Origin: Thermoplasmata archaeon
GTDB lineage: Archaea; Thermoplasmatota; Thermoplasmata; Thermoplasmatales; Thermoplasmataceae
Direction of reading: 5' to 3'
Assembly (NCBI GenBank): GCA_021797355.1
Contig: JAJZZX010000005.1
Coordinates: 62,001-126,000, forward strand
Length of the DNA: 64,000 nucleotides
Part shown: positions 55,388 to 64,000 of the stretch, one piece after another
Numbering within the stretch: the stretch's first letter is position 1
Layout of the letters: every line of letters begins with the position of its first letter
Made by a program: the position numbers and the translations under genes
The notes under the pieces: model-generated
The model's database searches: none
What the model was told of the DNA's origin: nothing
The model's input: the letters and a program-made list of their open reading frames with translations, nothing else

Positions 55388-55528
55388 TTACCTTGTGTAT
55401 TTGATCGGATTTCTGTCAAAGCTTTCCTTGCAGGAGGAATTGCAGAAATAGTATGTCTTTCCTTTGTAAACCGATTTAAGGGGAGTGTCTTCCTTGACTT
55501 TCATTCCGCATACAGGATCGACTGCCAT
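55388..55528 (-). CDS. Small YHS-domain copper-binding protein (CopM-like)
   Basis: A 46-residue protein starting MAVDPVCGMKVKED with the second cysteine pair in YYFCNSSCKESF, the same DPVCGM ... YYFC pattern as the CopA N-terminus. Small YHS/TRASH proteins next to copA and copR in other archaea are regarded as copper chaperones. It fits the gap between copR and the DUF488 gene and stops eight bases from the copR stop. Length, ATG start and domain similarity to the neighbouring ATPase make it a real gene despite its size. Confidence 0.82.
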   Translation of the reverse strand: MAVDPVCGMKVKEDTPLKSVYKGKTYYFCNSSCKESFDRNPIKYTR

Positions 55529-55650
55529 GATGAGATTATTCCAATCTCATATTTCAACTGTACGTGATCGTTTTGTTCTCCTGCAAGGCAATAAAATTGA
55601 TAAAGTGCACAAAAGTTCAAAGGTTAATTAGGCAGAGATTATCATACATC

Positions 55651-56013
55651 ATGGAAATAAGACTGAGGAGGATATACGACGACCCGGGAAAAGACGAGGG
55701 TGTCAGGATATTTGTTGAACGGCTCTGGCCCAGAGGAATCTCAAAGTCAAGAGCCGGTATAGATCTCTGGGCAAGAGATCTTGCGCCTTCAGCGGAACTG
55801 AGGAAATGGTATTCCCATGAACCGGAGAAATGGGAGGAGTTCAGGACCAGGTATATTTCAGAGTTGATGGCGAACCCGGATGCCACAAAACTGAGGAAGC
55901 TCATAGAAGAAAAAGGGAAGGCCACCTTCCTATATGCTTCACGGGAGAGGGAGAGGAACAGCGCAAGCGTTCTCAGAGACTACATTCTGGGAGAAAATCA
56001 TCAGGAAGGCTGA
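55651..56013 (+). CDS. DUF488 family protein
   Basis: A 120-residue protein starting [10 protein letters not shown]. The [14 protein letters not shown] segment, the [22 protein letters not shown] segment and the final [12 protein letters not shown] are hallmarks of the short DUF488 group. The fold and function are not established. I start at ATG 55651, since family members begin there and the upstream in-frame extension is composition-poor. The last 13 bases overlap the tail of the nicotinate phosphoribosyltransferase gene on the other strand. Confidence 0.85.
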   Translation: MEIRLRRIYDDPGKDEGVRIFVERLWPRGISKSRAGIDLWARDLAPSAELRKWYSHEPEKWEEFRTRYISELMANPDATKLRKLIEEKGKATFLYASRERERNSASVLRDYILGENHQEG

Positions 56014-57191
56014 TCCTTCCAAGTTGATCTAAGGGCAAGCTCATCCAGCGTCCTTTTCCTTATTGTTTCAGCATCAGGATATTTGCTCATGATCTTGCCG
56101 CCGCGAATGTATTCCTTCATTAGGTTCTCCAGGGGGCCTCCGCACTCACATTTGTGCGACTCCTGCCCGGCAGGGGTCACATATGTTTTGCCGCAGTGCC
56201 TGCACCTCAGAACATCCTTCTTTCCTGAAAATTTTCCCCTCTTGGTTATTGGCTTGCCATCAATCTGGACTATATCCATTGCGAAGTCGAATGGCTTGGC
56301 TGATGATATTGACGTCCCTATGCCAAACGCTTCCGCACCAGCTTCCTTCAGCTCCCTGAGATTCTCCAGCCTGAGGCCCCCGCTTACCATTATCTTCACG
56401 TTGCGATATCCGCGGAGATCAAGCTCCCACCTGACTTCCCTGATCAATGCCGGGAAATTACCCCTCCTGGATGACGGCGTGTCTAGCCTGATAAAGTCAA
56501 GGCCGGGAATTGCCCTTGCAGCCTCGAGAGCTGCAAATTTCTCGTCATTGAAGGTATCTATAAGCACACTCTTGGCACCTTTGCCTGCTGCTTTTGCTGT
56601 TACCTCCCAGGCCTTCTGGTCGCCAAGCATCAGAGCGAGCGCATGAGGCATTGTCCCTACGGGAGGGTGCCCAATGATCCTTGAGCCAAGTATACCAGAA
56701 ACACCGTCAGCGCCCCCGATAAAGGCAGACCTGTCGATCATTGGGGATATGGCCGGGTGCATTCTCCTGATTCCAAAGGAGTAGAAGGGCGTTGTGCCGA
56801 GTTCCTGCCTTATCCTGGCTGAATAGGTTGAAATGCCAGACGCCTGGCAGATGAAGCCCAGTACTGCCGTTTCAAGGTTTCCAAACTGGGAATATTTTCC
56901 CTCAATCCTCATGAACGGAACGGGTATGCCCCTGCTGTCCCTGGACTCAACAATGGTCCCCTCCGGTATGGCAAACAGGTTCAATTCATGTCCCTCCAGT
57001 ATGCCAATGACCTCGTCAAGGCCGCTGAAATTGACCCAGGTGTCAAGGGGACCGGAAACCGTTACCTCTGCCGCGACATCCCTGTCCATGTCATGCTCCG
57101 CAGAAGCCGAGATGCTCCTCTGGAAATAAACGTCAGACGCAAGCCCTTCCAGAATTTCATTCTCAGTTGCAATGTTGAATTTGCTACCCAT
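56001..57191 (-). CDS. pncB: Nicotinate phosphoribosyltransferase
   Basis: A 396-residue enzyme converting nicotinate and PRPP to nicotinate mononucleotide, a step of NAD salvage. Seen: the N-terminal [19 protein letters not shown], the [15 protein letters not shown] region with the catalytic/phosphate residues, and [19 protein letters not shown] for PRPP binding. The C-terminus carries a zinc-ribbon-like [10 protein letters not shown] ... HKCECGG tail, as in the Thermoplasma enzyme. ATG 57191 follows GGTGAT by five bases. It lies four bases after the nicotinamidase stop, so the two sequential enzymes are coupled. Confidence 0.92.
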   Translation of the reverse strand: MGSKFNIATENEILEGLASDVYFQRSISASAEHDMDRDVAAEVTVSGPLDTWVNFSGLDEVIGILEGHELNLFAIPEGTIVESRDSRGIPVPFMRIEGKYSQFGNLETAVLGFICQASGISTYSARIRQELGTTPFYSFGIRRMHPAISPMIDRSAFIGGADGVSGILGSRIIGHPPVGTMPHALALMLGDQKAWEVTAKAAGKGAKSVLIDTFNDEKFAALEAARAIPGLDFIRLDTPSSRRGNFPALIREVRWELDLRGYRNVKIMVSGGLRLENLRELKEAGAEAFGIGTSISSAKPFDFAMDIVQIDGKPITKRGKFSGKKDVLRCRHCGKTYVTPAGQESHKCECGGPLENLMKEYIRGGKIMSKYPDAETIRKRTLDELALRSTWKDQPS

Positions 57192-57195
57192 ATTA

Positions 57196-57723
57196 TCACC
57201 GCCTGAATACCGAAATGCTATCCACCGCCTGGAAACCATAATTCCGCTGTATGAACTTCATCGCCTCAAGGTGATGGCCCTGGTCAATGGCTGCACACAG
57301 ATCCTCAACCACCACGGCCCTGTAGTTGTTGAAGAATGCTCCCGCGCATGTGTGCTGTACGCATATGTCAGAACTAATGCCGAATATGACCAGATCAGTT
57401 ATATCACGGGCCCGAAGATAACCGTCCAGATCGGTCTGGAAGAATGCATCATAATGCCTTTTTCTTATGCGGTATCCCACAATGCCCTCTAGGGGCGGGT
57501 ATAATTCACTCTGCTCCGTCCCAATAAGGCAGTGTTCTCCCCAGACCCTGAATTCGGGGTCATTCGGGATATGCGTATCAAGCGTGAATATTATCTCCTC
57601 CCTGCCTGATATTTTGCCAAGTAACTCTGCTGCTCTTTCTGCAACTTGAACGGCCTTAGCTGAGCCAAACCTTCCCGTTACAAAATCATTTACCAGATCA
57701 ACCGCTATAAACGCCCGCTTCAT
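57196..57723 (-). CDS. pncA: Nicotinamidase (isochorismatase family)
   Basis: A 175-residue hydrolase converting nicotinamide to nicotinate. The Asp-Lys-Cys catalytic triad can be read as Asp-9 ([10 protein letters not shown]), Lys-88 (RKRHYDAFF) and Cys-121 ([11 protein letters not shown]). Metal-site residues lie at [10 protein letters not shown], with the DxHxxxxxxF spacing usual in nicotinamidases. Its ATG overlaps the cysS stop (ATGA), and nicotinate phosphoribosyltransferase follows, so this is a cysS-pncA-pncB operon. Confidence 0.9.
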   Translation of the reverse strand: MKRAFIAVDLVNDFVTGRFGSAKAVQVAERAAELLGKISGREEIIFTLDTHIPNDPEFRVWGEHCLIGTEQSELYPPLEGIVGYRIRKRHYDAFFQTDLDGYLRARDITDLVIFGISSDICVQHTCAGAFFNNYRAVVVEDLCAAIDQGHHLEAMKFIQRNYGFQAVDSISVFRR

Positions 57724-59111
57724 TTTTTATCTACCCCTGCAGTGTCAATCCACCATAATGTCTCAGCACCCCTGTCCTCTATGTAGATGCCCATTGACAG
57801 GAGGCTGCTTCGTATTGTATCCGCAAGCTGGAATTCCCTCCTCGACCTGAGCTCGGACCTGATCCTTAGCAGAAGTCCAACTGGGCCGGAAATATCAGTT
57901 GATGCTGATTCATGCCTTATTATGCCTGTAAATGAATCCAGCCAGTCCAGAACGGATAGTGCCTCCAGCAGTTCAGCCTCACTCATGCTTTCCAGGGAGG
58001 CGTTCCACGTGCCAAGAAGATTCATTACGTCTCGGAAAAGGCCACGGAAGTCCATATTGTCCCCCACTATGCCATTCAGCCTTTCTATGGTCTCATTCGT
58101 GCCTGGCTTGCGAACATAATGCCCCGCCTTGATCCTCATCTTGTTGTAGAGGATGGATAACTGGTTAACAACAGCCCTGGATTCCTGCAGGAGAGATTCA
58201 GAATAGTTTATGGCTGTGGAGAAATTTGCATTGAGCAGGGCATATCTTATTTCCTCTGATCCATAGCTGGCCAGGACCTCCCTGATTGTGACAAAATTCT
58301 TGAGTGATTTGCTCATCTTCTCCAGGTTGACGTTTACCATGCCTGTGTGGATCCAGTAATCGGAAAGCCTATCCAAACCGCTGAGGGACCTTGAGATGGC
58401 AATTTCGGCGTCATGATGCGGGAAAATAAGGTCCATTCCACCTCCATGGATATTGTATGCCGGGCCAAAATAAGCCTCGGTGATCGCTGTATCCTCAATG
58501 TGCCATCCAGGCCGGCCTTTTCCCCATGGGGAGTCCCAGTATGGCTCTCCTGGCTTCATTTTTTTCCATATGACAAAATCCCTTGGGTCTCTCTTGTCCT
58601 CCCGAAGGTTGGCACTGGTTCCAGCCAGGAGTGTCTGGGGATCCTGCCCCCACAGTTTGCCATAGTCCGGAAAACGCGAGACGCTGAAATATACGCCGTC
58701 ACCTGTTTCATAGGCAAAGCCTGCCTCAACCAGTCTCTTCACCTGTGATATTATCTCCATGATATGGTCAGTGGCAAGGGCATACAGGTTTACTGAATCT
58801 ATTTTCAGCGCCTTCATCAGTGCATAAAATTCTGCTGTGTATCTTCTGGATATGACCTGGAAGTCAACATTTTCAGCCTTTGCCCTATCAATGATCTTGT
58901 CGTCTATGTCAGTAATGTTCTGTAGATAGAACACCCTGTAGCCATTGATCCTGAGATATTTCGCCAGCGAATCGAAGAAGACATATGTCCTTGCATGCCC
59001 TATATGGAAATTATCCTGCACAGTTGGGCCGCATACGTACATCTTGATCATCCTGTCATGGGGCAGACCAAGGGTGATCTTTTCCCTCGCCAAGGTGTCA
59101 AATATCTTCAT
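57720..59111 (-). CDS. cysS: Cysteinyl-tRNA synthetase
   Basis: A 463-residue class I synthetase. Seen: YVCGPTVQDNFHIGHARTYV with the zinc cysteine and HIGH motif, HGGGMDLIFPHHDAEIA with further zinc and cysteine-binding residues, and MSKSLKNFVT. I start at ATG 59111 (MKIFDTLAREK), the family start, which lies about 25-28 bases after a TTATATGG box; in-frame sequence further upstream has no family support. The presence of CysRS argues that Cys-tRNA is made directly rather than through the SepRS route in this organism. Confidence 0.94.
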   Translation of the reverse strand: MKIFDTLAREKITLGLPHDRMIKMYVCGPTVQDNFHIGHARTYVFFDSLAKYLRINGYRVFYLQNITDIDDKIIDRAKAENVDFQVISRRYTAEFYALMKALKIDSVNLYALATDHIMEIISQVKRLVEAGFAYETGDGVYFSVSRFPDYGKLWGQDPQTLLAGTSANLREDKRDPRDFVIWKKMKPGEPYWDSPWGKGRPGWHIEDTAITEAYFGPAYNIHGGGMDLIFPHHDAEIAISRSLSGLDRLSDYWIHTGMVNVNLEKMSKSLKNFVTIREVLASYGSEEIRYALLNANFSTAINYSESLLQESRAVVNQLSILYNKMRIKAGHYVRKPGTNETIERLNGIVGDNMDFRGLFRDVMNLLGTWNASLESMSEAELLEALSVLDWLDSFTGIIRHESASTDISGPVGLLLRIRSELRSRREFQLADTIRSSLLSMGIYIEDRGAETLWWIDTAGVDKK

Positions 59112-59307
59112 CTGTGTCAGGTATCCATATAAGCTAATAAAACTCACATCAGTTCCTTGCCCTTGGGAACAGTGGAGCCACAGGGCTCTGCCCAGCACTC
59201 CGGCTGCAAATTTTAACAGTTCAGGGCCAATGGCTGACACGGCGACTGCGAAATTTAATATAATTTCTCCTCATTCATCTCCATTGAGCTACCCTTCTGA
59301 TCATTTT

Positions 59308-60204
59308 ATGACTACAAGAATTAGGGGTGTTGGGCTCGCGCTTGCAGGTGCGGCACTCTGGGGGTTGTCCGGAACGGTATCGTCCCTGCTTTTTAGAGGC
59401 TACGATATGCCATTCACCACCCTCGTCAGCCTCAGGATGCTCATTGCCGGCATAATAGCACTGGCAATTGTGAGGCCTGCCTTTCCCGGCAAATCCAGAG
59501 GGTACTTCCTCATATTCGCCACTGCAGGCCTGTTCGGAGTCCAGATAACATATCTTGCCACCATAGACTATTCCAATGCTCCAACTGCAACACTGCTTCA
59601 GTATCTCTTCTTTCCCATGGTAATGGGCTACGAGGTCCTAAGGGGGCGCATAAGGGGCGGATATGCGATCATTGCATCAATAATTCTTGCCATGCTTGGG
59701 ACGTTCGAGCTCTCCACCGGTTTCCCAGGGCATGCAGCTTCCATAATACTGAGACCCCTGGCCCTGCTATTCGGCATTCTTTCAGCAATAACAGCCGCCC
59801 TCTACACTCTGCTGTCCGCGCCACTGATAAGGGAGAATGGAACGTCCCCTGTCATAGCTTGGGCATTTCTGATTGGCGGAGTTCTTTCCATACCATTCAG
59901 TTTCAGCCAGTCAATGGCATTCTTCCCCCATATGTCGGAAGGATCTTTACCAGTAGTTTTTGCACTGGTGCTGTTCGTTGCCATAGTGGGTACCCTTGTG
60001 GCATTCGGCCTCTACATCATGAGCATGCATGAGATCAGTCCAACCCAGGCTTCGCTGGCCGGCACAATGGAGCCAATAACAGCGGCAATATCATCTGCCG
60101 CCATCCTTGGAATTTATCTAAGCGGATACCAGTATCTGGGAGGATTTCTCATAGTTATGGCAATTGTTGTTGCACAGGCATTTTCAGCCGGCAATATGAA
60201 ATAG
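59308..60204 (+). CDS. EamA/DMT-family transporter
   Basis: A 298-residue protein with ten predicted membrane helices in two EamA repeats, beginning GVGLALAGAALWGLSG and with the second repeat ending near LSGYQYLGGFLIVMAIV. A motif GTMEPITAAISSAAILG in helix 9-10 is typical of the family. These carriers move amino acids, nucleobases or other small metabolites; the substrate is unknown. The start could be a TTG at 59284, about 27 bases after a TTTAATATAAT box, instead of ATG 59308. It is divergent from cysS and followed by an MFS gene. Confidence 0.85.
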   Translation: MTTRIRGVGLALAGAALWGLSGTVSSLLFRGYDMPFTTLVSLRMLIAGIIALAIVRPAFPGKSRGYFLIFATAGLFGVQITYLATIDYSNAPTATLLQYLFFPMVMGYEVLRGRIRGGYAIIASIILAMLGTFELSTGFPGHAASIILRPLALLFGILSAITAALYTLLSAPLIRENGTSPVIAWAFLIGGVLSIPFSFSQSMAFFPHMSEGSLPVVFALVLFVAIVGTLVAFGLYIMSMHEISPTQASLAGTMEPITAAISSAAILGIYLSGYQYLGGFLIVMAIVVAQAFSAGNMK

Positions 60205-60249
60205 CCATTTTCCTAGCGTTTTAATACGAACAGGCAATTCTCCCTGCGA

Positions 60250-61434
60250 ATGATGAGAGGGATTGATTCACGGGGCAGGAGAGTCATATGGTCTGTAGGA
60301 TTTGTTGAAGTTGTTCGCATGCTTGGCATTTTCATGATCATACCGGTACTCGAGGTATATTCAGCCTCCATAACCCGGTCAATTATCCTCATATCTGCGG
60401 CATTCGCTGCCTACGGCCTTGCCTCTGCCGTATTCCAGATTCCTCTAGGGCATTTGTCAGATCGTATAGGGAGGAAGCCTGCAATTTTGCTTGGAATGGT
60501 GCCTTTTGTTGCCGGGAACATCGCAACTTTTGCGATTCCGGGCATTGCATGGATCATACTGGGAAGGTTCATGGCAGGTGCCGGCGCTGTTGGGTCTGTT
60601 GCAACGGCAATGGTGCAGGAAAGCGTTCCAGAGGAGAGGAGAAATGCCGCCATGGCCATGGTAGGTATACCCGTGGGAGTTTCATTTCTTGCCGGCCTTC
60701 TCCTTGGCCCTGCAATAGGCTACTCCATAGGTTTCAGGTACCTATTCCTGATTTCAGGGTTGCTGGGCATAGCCGCAATGGCTGCTGTGGCTGCACTAAA
60801 GCCCGCCAGCCAGCACATGCCACAGCAGAGGGATGAGAAGGCAGGCATAAGCCGGGATTCTGTGTGGCTGGCCGTGGCAGGCTTCGCCGTTTCATTTGTA
60901 ATGATTGTGTTCTTTTACTATTTCCAGGTGTATGTAACACAGGTGCTCCTGGAGAAGAACTACATATTTTCCCTTTTTATTCCAGGAGCAGCAGGCGGTG
61001 CAGCAGCGGTGATGATCGCAGGCAGGCCAGGCACAACACGCACTTTCAGGATGGCCGGCCTCTCTCTTGCAATAGTGCTGCTTTCGGTACCAGTCCTCTT
61101 CCTTTCCCCCCTGAACTCAGGACCTTTCTTCATTTTCGAAACCGGATCCATTCTGTTCTTCCTGGGATATTCCCTGTACGAGATAGTTTTTCCCACCGCT
61201 GTAACCAGGGTATCCCGATCAGACCGCTATGGATCGAACCTCGGTATTTTTAATACTATGCAGCACAGCGGACAGTTCTTGGGCGGCCTCGCATCTGGCT
61301 TCATTATTGGCATAAGCATCTCGAGGAAATCACAGATGCTGGGCCTTCTCGTTCTGGCAGCAGTGATGGTGGTTGCCATTATTTCCTTCCTCCGTATATT
61401 CCGAAGGCTGGAATTGAGCAGAACTGCCAATTGA
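60250..61434 (+). CDS. MFS transporter
   Basis: A 394-residue transporter with 12 predicted helices. The helix 2-3 loop GHLSDRIGRKPAIL is MFS motif A in near-consensus form, and GRFMAGAGAVGSVATAMVQESV follows with the GxxxG-rich helix. The first helix GFVEVVRMLGIFMIIPVLEVYS has an acidic and arginine residue that may couple to protons. Probably an efflux carrier; the substrate is unknown. It lies 45 bases after the EamA gene on the same strand. Confidence 0.85.
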   Translation: MMRGIDSRGRRVIWSVGFVEVVRMLGIFMIIPVLEVYSASITRSIILISAAFAAYGLASAVFQIPLGHLSDRIGRKPAILLGMVPFVAGNIATFAIPGIAWIILGRFMAGAGAVGSVATAMVQESVPEERRNAAMAMVGIPVGVSFLAGLLLGPAIGYSIGFRYLFLISGLLGIAAMAAVAALKPASQHMPQQRDEKAGISRDSVWLAVAGFAVSFVMIVFFYYFQVYVTQVLLEKNYIFSLFIPGAAGGAAAVMIAGRPGTTRTFRMAGLSLAIVLLSVPVLFLSPLNSGPFFIFETGSILFFLGYSLYEIVFPTAVTRVSRSDRYGSNLGIFNTMQHSGQFLGGLASGFIIGISISRKSQMLGLLVLAAVMVVAIISFLRIFRRLELSRTAN

Positions 61435-61482
61435 CGGCTTTTCCTTGATGTTGGCCGAAGGGCTCCTGCATCTGCCGTCAAA

Positions 61483-62052
61483 CTATTTCAGCAGGTTTCT
61501 TATCCTCTGGCTTATAAGAAGTGATCCCACAGATAGAACTGTGCTAGAATCGAGGTCGATGACTGAAATGGAAGCGTTGCGTATCTCTATGCCAAAGCTC
61601 TCAACCTCATCCAGGCCCAAATAACTTGAGATGGCAGCCCTGATCGGCATCCCGTGGCTGACCAGGATTGTTGTGCTTTCCAGGCTGTCCAGAACCTCCC
61701 TGAATCTTGATACATGGGATTCCCATGTCTCCATTCCAAGTTCCTCCCTTGATCCTGGCGGTAGCCCTGACATGTGGGCATTGTTGTATGGCCCCATTCC
61801 GGATTCCGTGATGCCTGCCTCTATCTCTGGGACCAATCCGGTGTGCTTTGCAATTATGGCTGCAGTTTCTACCGCCCTCTGGACTGGGCTGGTAAGTAGC
61901 CTTGAAACCCTCAGGCCCGCAAGCTGCCTGGCAGCAAATTCAGCCTGCCTGGATCCACGTGCTGTTAGAGGGTAGCCATTGATGTCGCATGTGATTATCT
62001 GCCTTACATTGGCTTCGCTCTCTCCGTGCCTCACTAGTATGGCAGCCTTCAC
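61483..62052 (-). CDS. Histidine phosphatase family protein (phosphoglycerate mutase-like)
   Basis: A 189-residue protein with the N-terminal catalytic LVRHGESEAN motif, the RLLTSPVQRAVETA segment and a second catalytic histidine in ILVSHGMPIRA. The family ranges from cofactor-dependent phosphoglycerate mutases to sugar-phosphate and nucleotide phosphatases. At this length and without the mutase-specific C-terminus, a phosphatase is more likely. It lies convergent to the MFS gene and is followed, on the same strand upstream, by the ArsB-like gene. Confidence 0.85.
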   Translation of the reverse strand: MKAAILVRHGESEANVRQIITCDINGYPLTARGSRQAEFAARQLAGLRVSRLLTSPVQRAVETAAIIAKHTGLVPEIEAGITESGMGPYNNAHMSGLPPGSREELGMETWESHVSRFREVLDSLESTTILVSHGMPIRAAISSYLGLDEVESFGIEIRNASISVIDLDSSTVLSVGSLLISQRIRNLLK

Positions 62053-62091
62053 ACGGGTTAATGGCTACATCTCTTAAAAATGAATGCCGCC

Positions 62092-63405
62092 TCATATGAT
62101 CCATACAGCCCAGAGTGATATGAGTGTGATTGTTAGCACAGGAAGTGCTAGCAGGAAACCCACTTTCATGTAATAGGTATAGGATATCCTGAGGCCTTGC
62201 TTCCTGTCAAGAGTGTAGAGCCAGAGCAGGGTTGCAAGTGATCCTATTGGCGTGAATTTTGGGCCTATGTCATTGGCAATTACATTCACGTATGGAAGAA
62301 CCCGATGGTAGGCTGAGCCTATGGAAAGGTTTCCCAGCATAACAGAGGGCAGGTTGTTCATCACTGAAGCAAGAAAAGCAAACAGGTATCCAGACAAGAT
62401 ATCCGGAACAGGTCCTGGGAAGGCAGAAAAGTGTGCCAGTGCTGATGACACTATTGGGATTAGCCCGTTTTCTCCCAAGCCGTAAACTATTATGTACATG
62501 CCTATGGAAAAAAGTACGATCTGCCATGGCGCCTCTTTCAGTATCTTTTTTGTGTCCACTGTATTGCGCCTCGACACAATGATGAAAAGAGTTGCTATGG
62601 CTGGAACAGCAATGAATGCAACCGGAATTCCAAGGAGTCCGGTAACTGCATATGTTGTAATGAGGGCTGCAAGAACAGGTACTGCAGACCTCATCACTGC
62701 CATGTCCTTTACAGCCAGTCTCTCCGCTTCATGGTTTATCTCAATATGATCGGGTATATCCCTGTGATAGAAGAGGTAAAGTATGCCAAGGCTTACTGCA
62801 ACTGAAGCAAGATATGGAAGCACCATGACTTCAGCATATGTGAGGAAATCTATCCTGAAGTATCCAGTTGTTATAATATTGACAAGATTGCTGATGGTGA
62901 ACGGCATGCTGGCGGTGTCAGATATGAATCCGATGGACATTATGAATGCAACATATGATCTCCGGCCCACACCTGAGCGCTTCAGGAAAGAATATACTAT
63001 GGGTGTCATGACCAGGACTGCACCGTCATTGGCAAAAAGGGCAGACACGACTGCACCAAGAAGTATGATCAGCACGAAGAATTTCCTTCCTGATCCTCCG
63101 GATAGTTCTGCCAGCTTAAGTGCGGCATATTCAAAGAAGCCGGCCTCGTCATATATGAGAGACATAATGATTATGGCAACAAAGGTAAAGGTTGCATTCC
63201 ATACGATATCCCAAACCCTGACAATTTCATGCAAAGTTGTCAGGCCAAGCAGAACTGAAACAAATCCACCTGCAAGCGCAATGTAGCCGATGCCAATGTT
63301 TCGAGGCCTTCTTATTACGAGGAAAAGTGTTGCGGCAAATACTGCCAGTGAGAGATAGAATTTAAGGTCCGGCAAAGCTTTCCTGCGGTGATGTTTGCCC
63401 TGCAT
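62092..63405 (-). CDS. ArsB/NhaD-type arsenite or ion permease
   Basis: A 437-residue protein of the ion transporter superfamily with about 11-12 helices. Seen: the family segment FANDGAVLVMTPI in the first half with its re-entrant character, FISDTASMPFTISNLVNIIT, and the repeat-related PDILSGYLFAFLASVMNNLPSVML. This fits ArsB arsenite efflux carriers. No ArsR, ArsA or ArsC gene is adjacent, so other anions or sodium exchange remain possible. It diverges from the YyaL-like gene across a 92-base AT-rich region. Confidence 0.82.
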   Translation of the reverse strand: MQGKHHRRKALPDLKFYLSLAVFAATLFLVIRRPRNIGIGYIALAGGFVSVLLGLTTLHEIVRVWDIVWNATFTFVAIIIMSLIYDEAGFFEYAALKLAELSGGSGRKFFVLIILLGAVVSALFANDGAVLVMTPIVYSFLKRSGVGRRSYVAFIMSIGFISDTASMPFTISNLVNIITTGYFRIDFLTYAEVMVLPYLASVAVSLGILYLFYHRDIPDHIEINHEAERLAVKDMAVMRSAVPVLAALITTYAVTGLLGIPVAFIAVPAIATLFIIVSRRNTVDTKKILKEAPWQIVLFSIGMYIIVYGLGENGLIPIVSSALAHFSAFPGPVPDILSGYLFAFLASVMNNLPSVMLGNLSIGSAYHRVLPYVNVIANDIGPKFTPIGSLATLLWLYTLDRKQGLRISYTYYMKVGFLLALPVLTITLISLWAVWII

Positions 63406-63497
63406 ATATATAATAGCTTGCTAATTGCACGATGCATGGGAATTGTTATAACTGCAAGGCAATAGGGGTATGAATAAGTGTCAATGGGGCATATATA

Positions 63498-64000
63498 ATG
63501 ACTGAATACACCAACAGGCTTTCAAAGGAGAAGAGTCCGTATCTGCTGCAGCACGCTCACAATCCTGTGGATTGGTATCCATGGGGGGAGGAGGCCTTCA
63601 ACGAGGCAAAGAAAAGCAATAAGATGATATTCCTCAGCATAGGCTATTCAACCTGCCACTGGTGCCATGTAATGGAGAAAGAGAGCTTTGATAACCCGGA
63701 TGTTGCAAAGGTCCTTAACAGAGTCTTTGTCTGCATAAAAGTGGACAGGGAGGAAAGGCCTGACATAGATTCCACGTACATGGCAGTAAGCCAGATGATG
63801 ACCGGAACAGGCGGGTGGCCGCTTAATGTCATACTAACGCCTGATCGGGTTCCTGTCTTTGCCCTTACATATATCCCCAGGGAAAGCAGGGGAGGGCAGG
63901 TCGGAATCATTGATCTTGCCAACCAGATTGCTGAACTCTGGTCAGAGGGGCGTGAAGACGTGGAGAGGCGTGCGGCTGAAGTCCTGTCAAACCTCCAGAG
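63498..64000 (+). CDS. YyaL/DUF255 thioredoxin-domain protein, 3' end cut by window
   Basis: The first 167 residues of a long protein. The N-terminus [29 protein letters not shown] and the thioredoxin-like active site [14 protein letters not shown] are diagnostic of the DUF255/YyaL family, related to human SPATA20, whose full length is about 650-700 residues with a glycosidase-like (alpha/alpha)6 domain after the thioredoxin domain. The function is not settled. An ATATATAATG region overlaps the start, so the promoter is probably further upstream. Confidence 0.9.
   Translation, partial: MTEYTNRLSKEKSPYLLQHAHNPVDWYPWGEEAFNEAKKSNKMIFLSIGYSTCHWCHVMEKESFDNPDVAKVLNRVFVCIKVDREERPDIDSTYMAVSQMMTGTGGWPLNVILTPDRVPVFALTYIPRESRGGQVGIIDLANQIAELWSEGREDVERRAAEVLSNLQ

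Noticed and set aside
1-64000. CRISPR arrays, rRNA genes, complete insertion sequences or inteins.
   Set aside because: No regularly spaced repeats, transposase frames, rRNA landmarks or intein splice motifs were seen on reading.

Overview
The window is a dense archaeal chromosome segment, most likely from the Thermoplasmata (Thermoplasmatales or a close relative). The evidence is archaeal-type information genes (RNA polymerase Rpo7 and Spt4, ribosomal proteins S24e, S27ae and S3ae, Nmd3, archaeal SSB, ATP-dependent ligase, TruA, archease), a probable tetraether lipid synthase, a cupredoxin of the sulfocyanin type, a tRNA-Met with an archaeal bulge-helix-bulge intron, and starts that are either leaderless (TATA-like box about 25 bases upstream) or preceded by GGTGAT. 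The genus cannot be fixed from sequence reading alone.

Layout. 1-4.2 kb: an M20 amidohydrolase, a malate/tartrate dehydrogenase, then the minus-strand operon rpo7-spt4-dephospho-CoA kinase-rps24e-rps27ae. 4.4-8.7 kb: acyl-CoA dehydrogenase, nmd3, arginine deiminase, rps3ae and intron-bearing tRNA-Met. 9-14.1 kb: B12-binding radical SAM enzyme, a small zinc protein, a DEAD-box helicase and GTP-type PEP carboxykinase. 14.4-17 kb: an accessory patch beside tRNA-Pro(CGG), with a tyrosine integrase broken by a frameshift and a stop codon, a DUF3800 gene, and a hairpin-bearing non-coding tail. 17-25.7 kb: cyclophilin, pheS, an overlapping small zinc-finger gene, a GNAT protein, a divergent HTH_10 regulator/small protein pair, an MFS exporter and a NitT/TauT-type ABC transporter with a detached AAA-associated domain protein. 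26-38 kb: tRNA-Arg(GCG), a 2-hydroxyglutarate-oxidase-like flavoprotein, a decayed aldo/keto reductase, transporters, ssb facing lig, truA, a geranylgeranyl-reductase-like flavoprotein and an aldolase-SDR fusion. 38-46 kb: leuS, pyruvoyl arginine decarboxylase, archease, tetraether synthase, tRNA-Gly(GCC) and an aldehyde dehydrogenase. 46-55.5 kb: a GT-C-like membrane protein, then sulfocyanin-Rieske-cytochrome b-unknown membrane protein, next to a copper regulon (copA, TRASH regulator, 46-residue YHS protein). 55.6-64 kb: DUF488, the cysS-nicotinamidase-nicotinate phosphoribosyltransferase operon, EamA and MFS transporters, a histidine phosphatase, an ArsB-like pump and the start of a YyaL/DUF255 protein.

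How it fits together. The respiratory/copper block is the most system-like part: a membrane electron-transfer chain that needs a copper protein lies tail to tail with copper export and sensing genes, and includes a polytopic protein with a Cys-Gln-Cys motif that I do not recognise. Three redox enzymes plausibly linked to membrane lipids (tetraether synthase, a geranylgeranyl-reductase-like protein, and a B12 radical SAM that could be a ring synthase) are spread over the window. NAD salvage is complete for two consecutive steps. No CRISPR array, rRNA or intact insertion sequence was seen.
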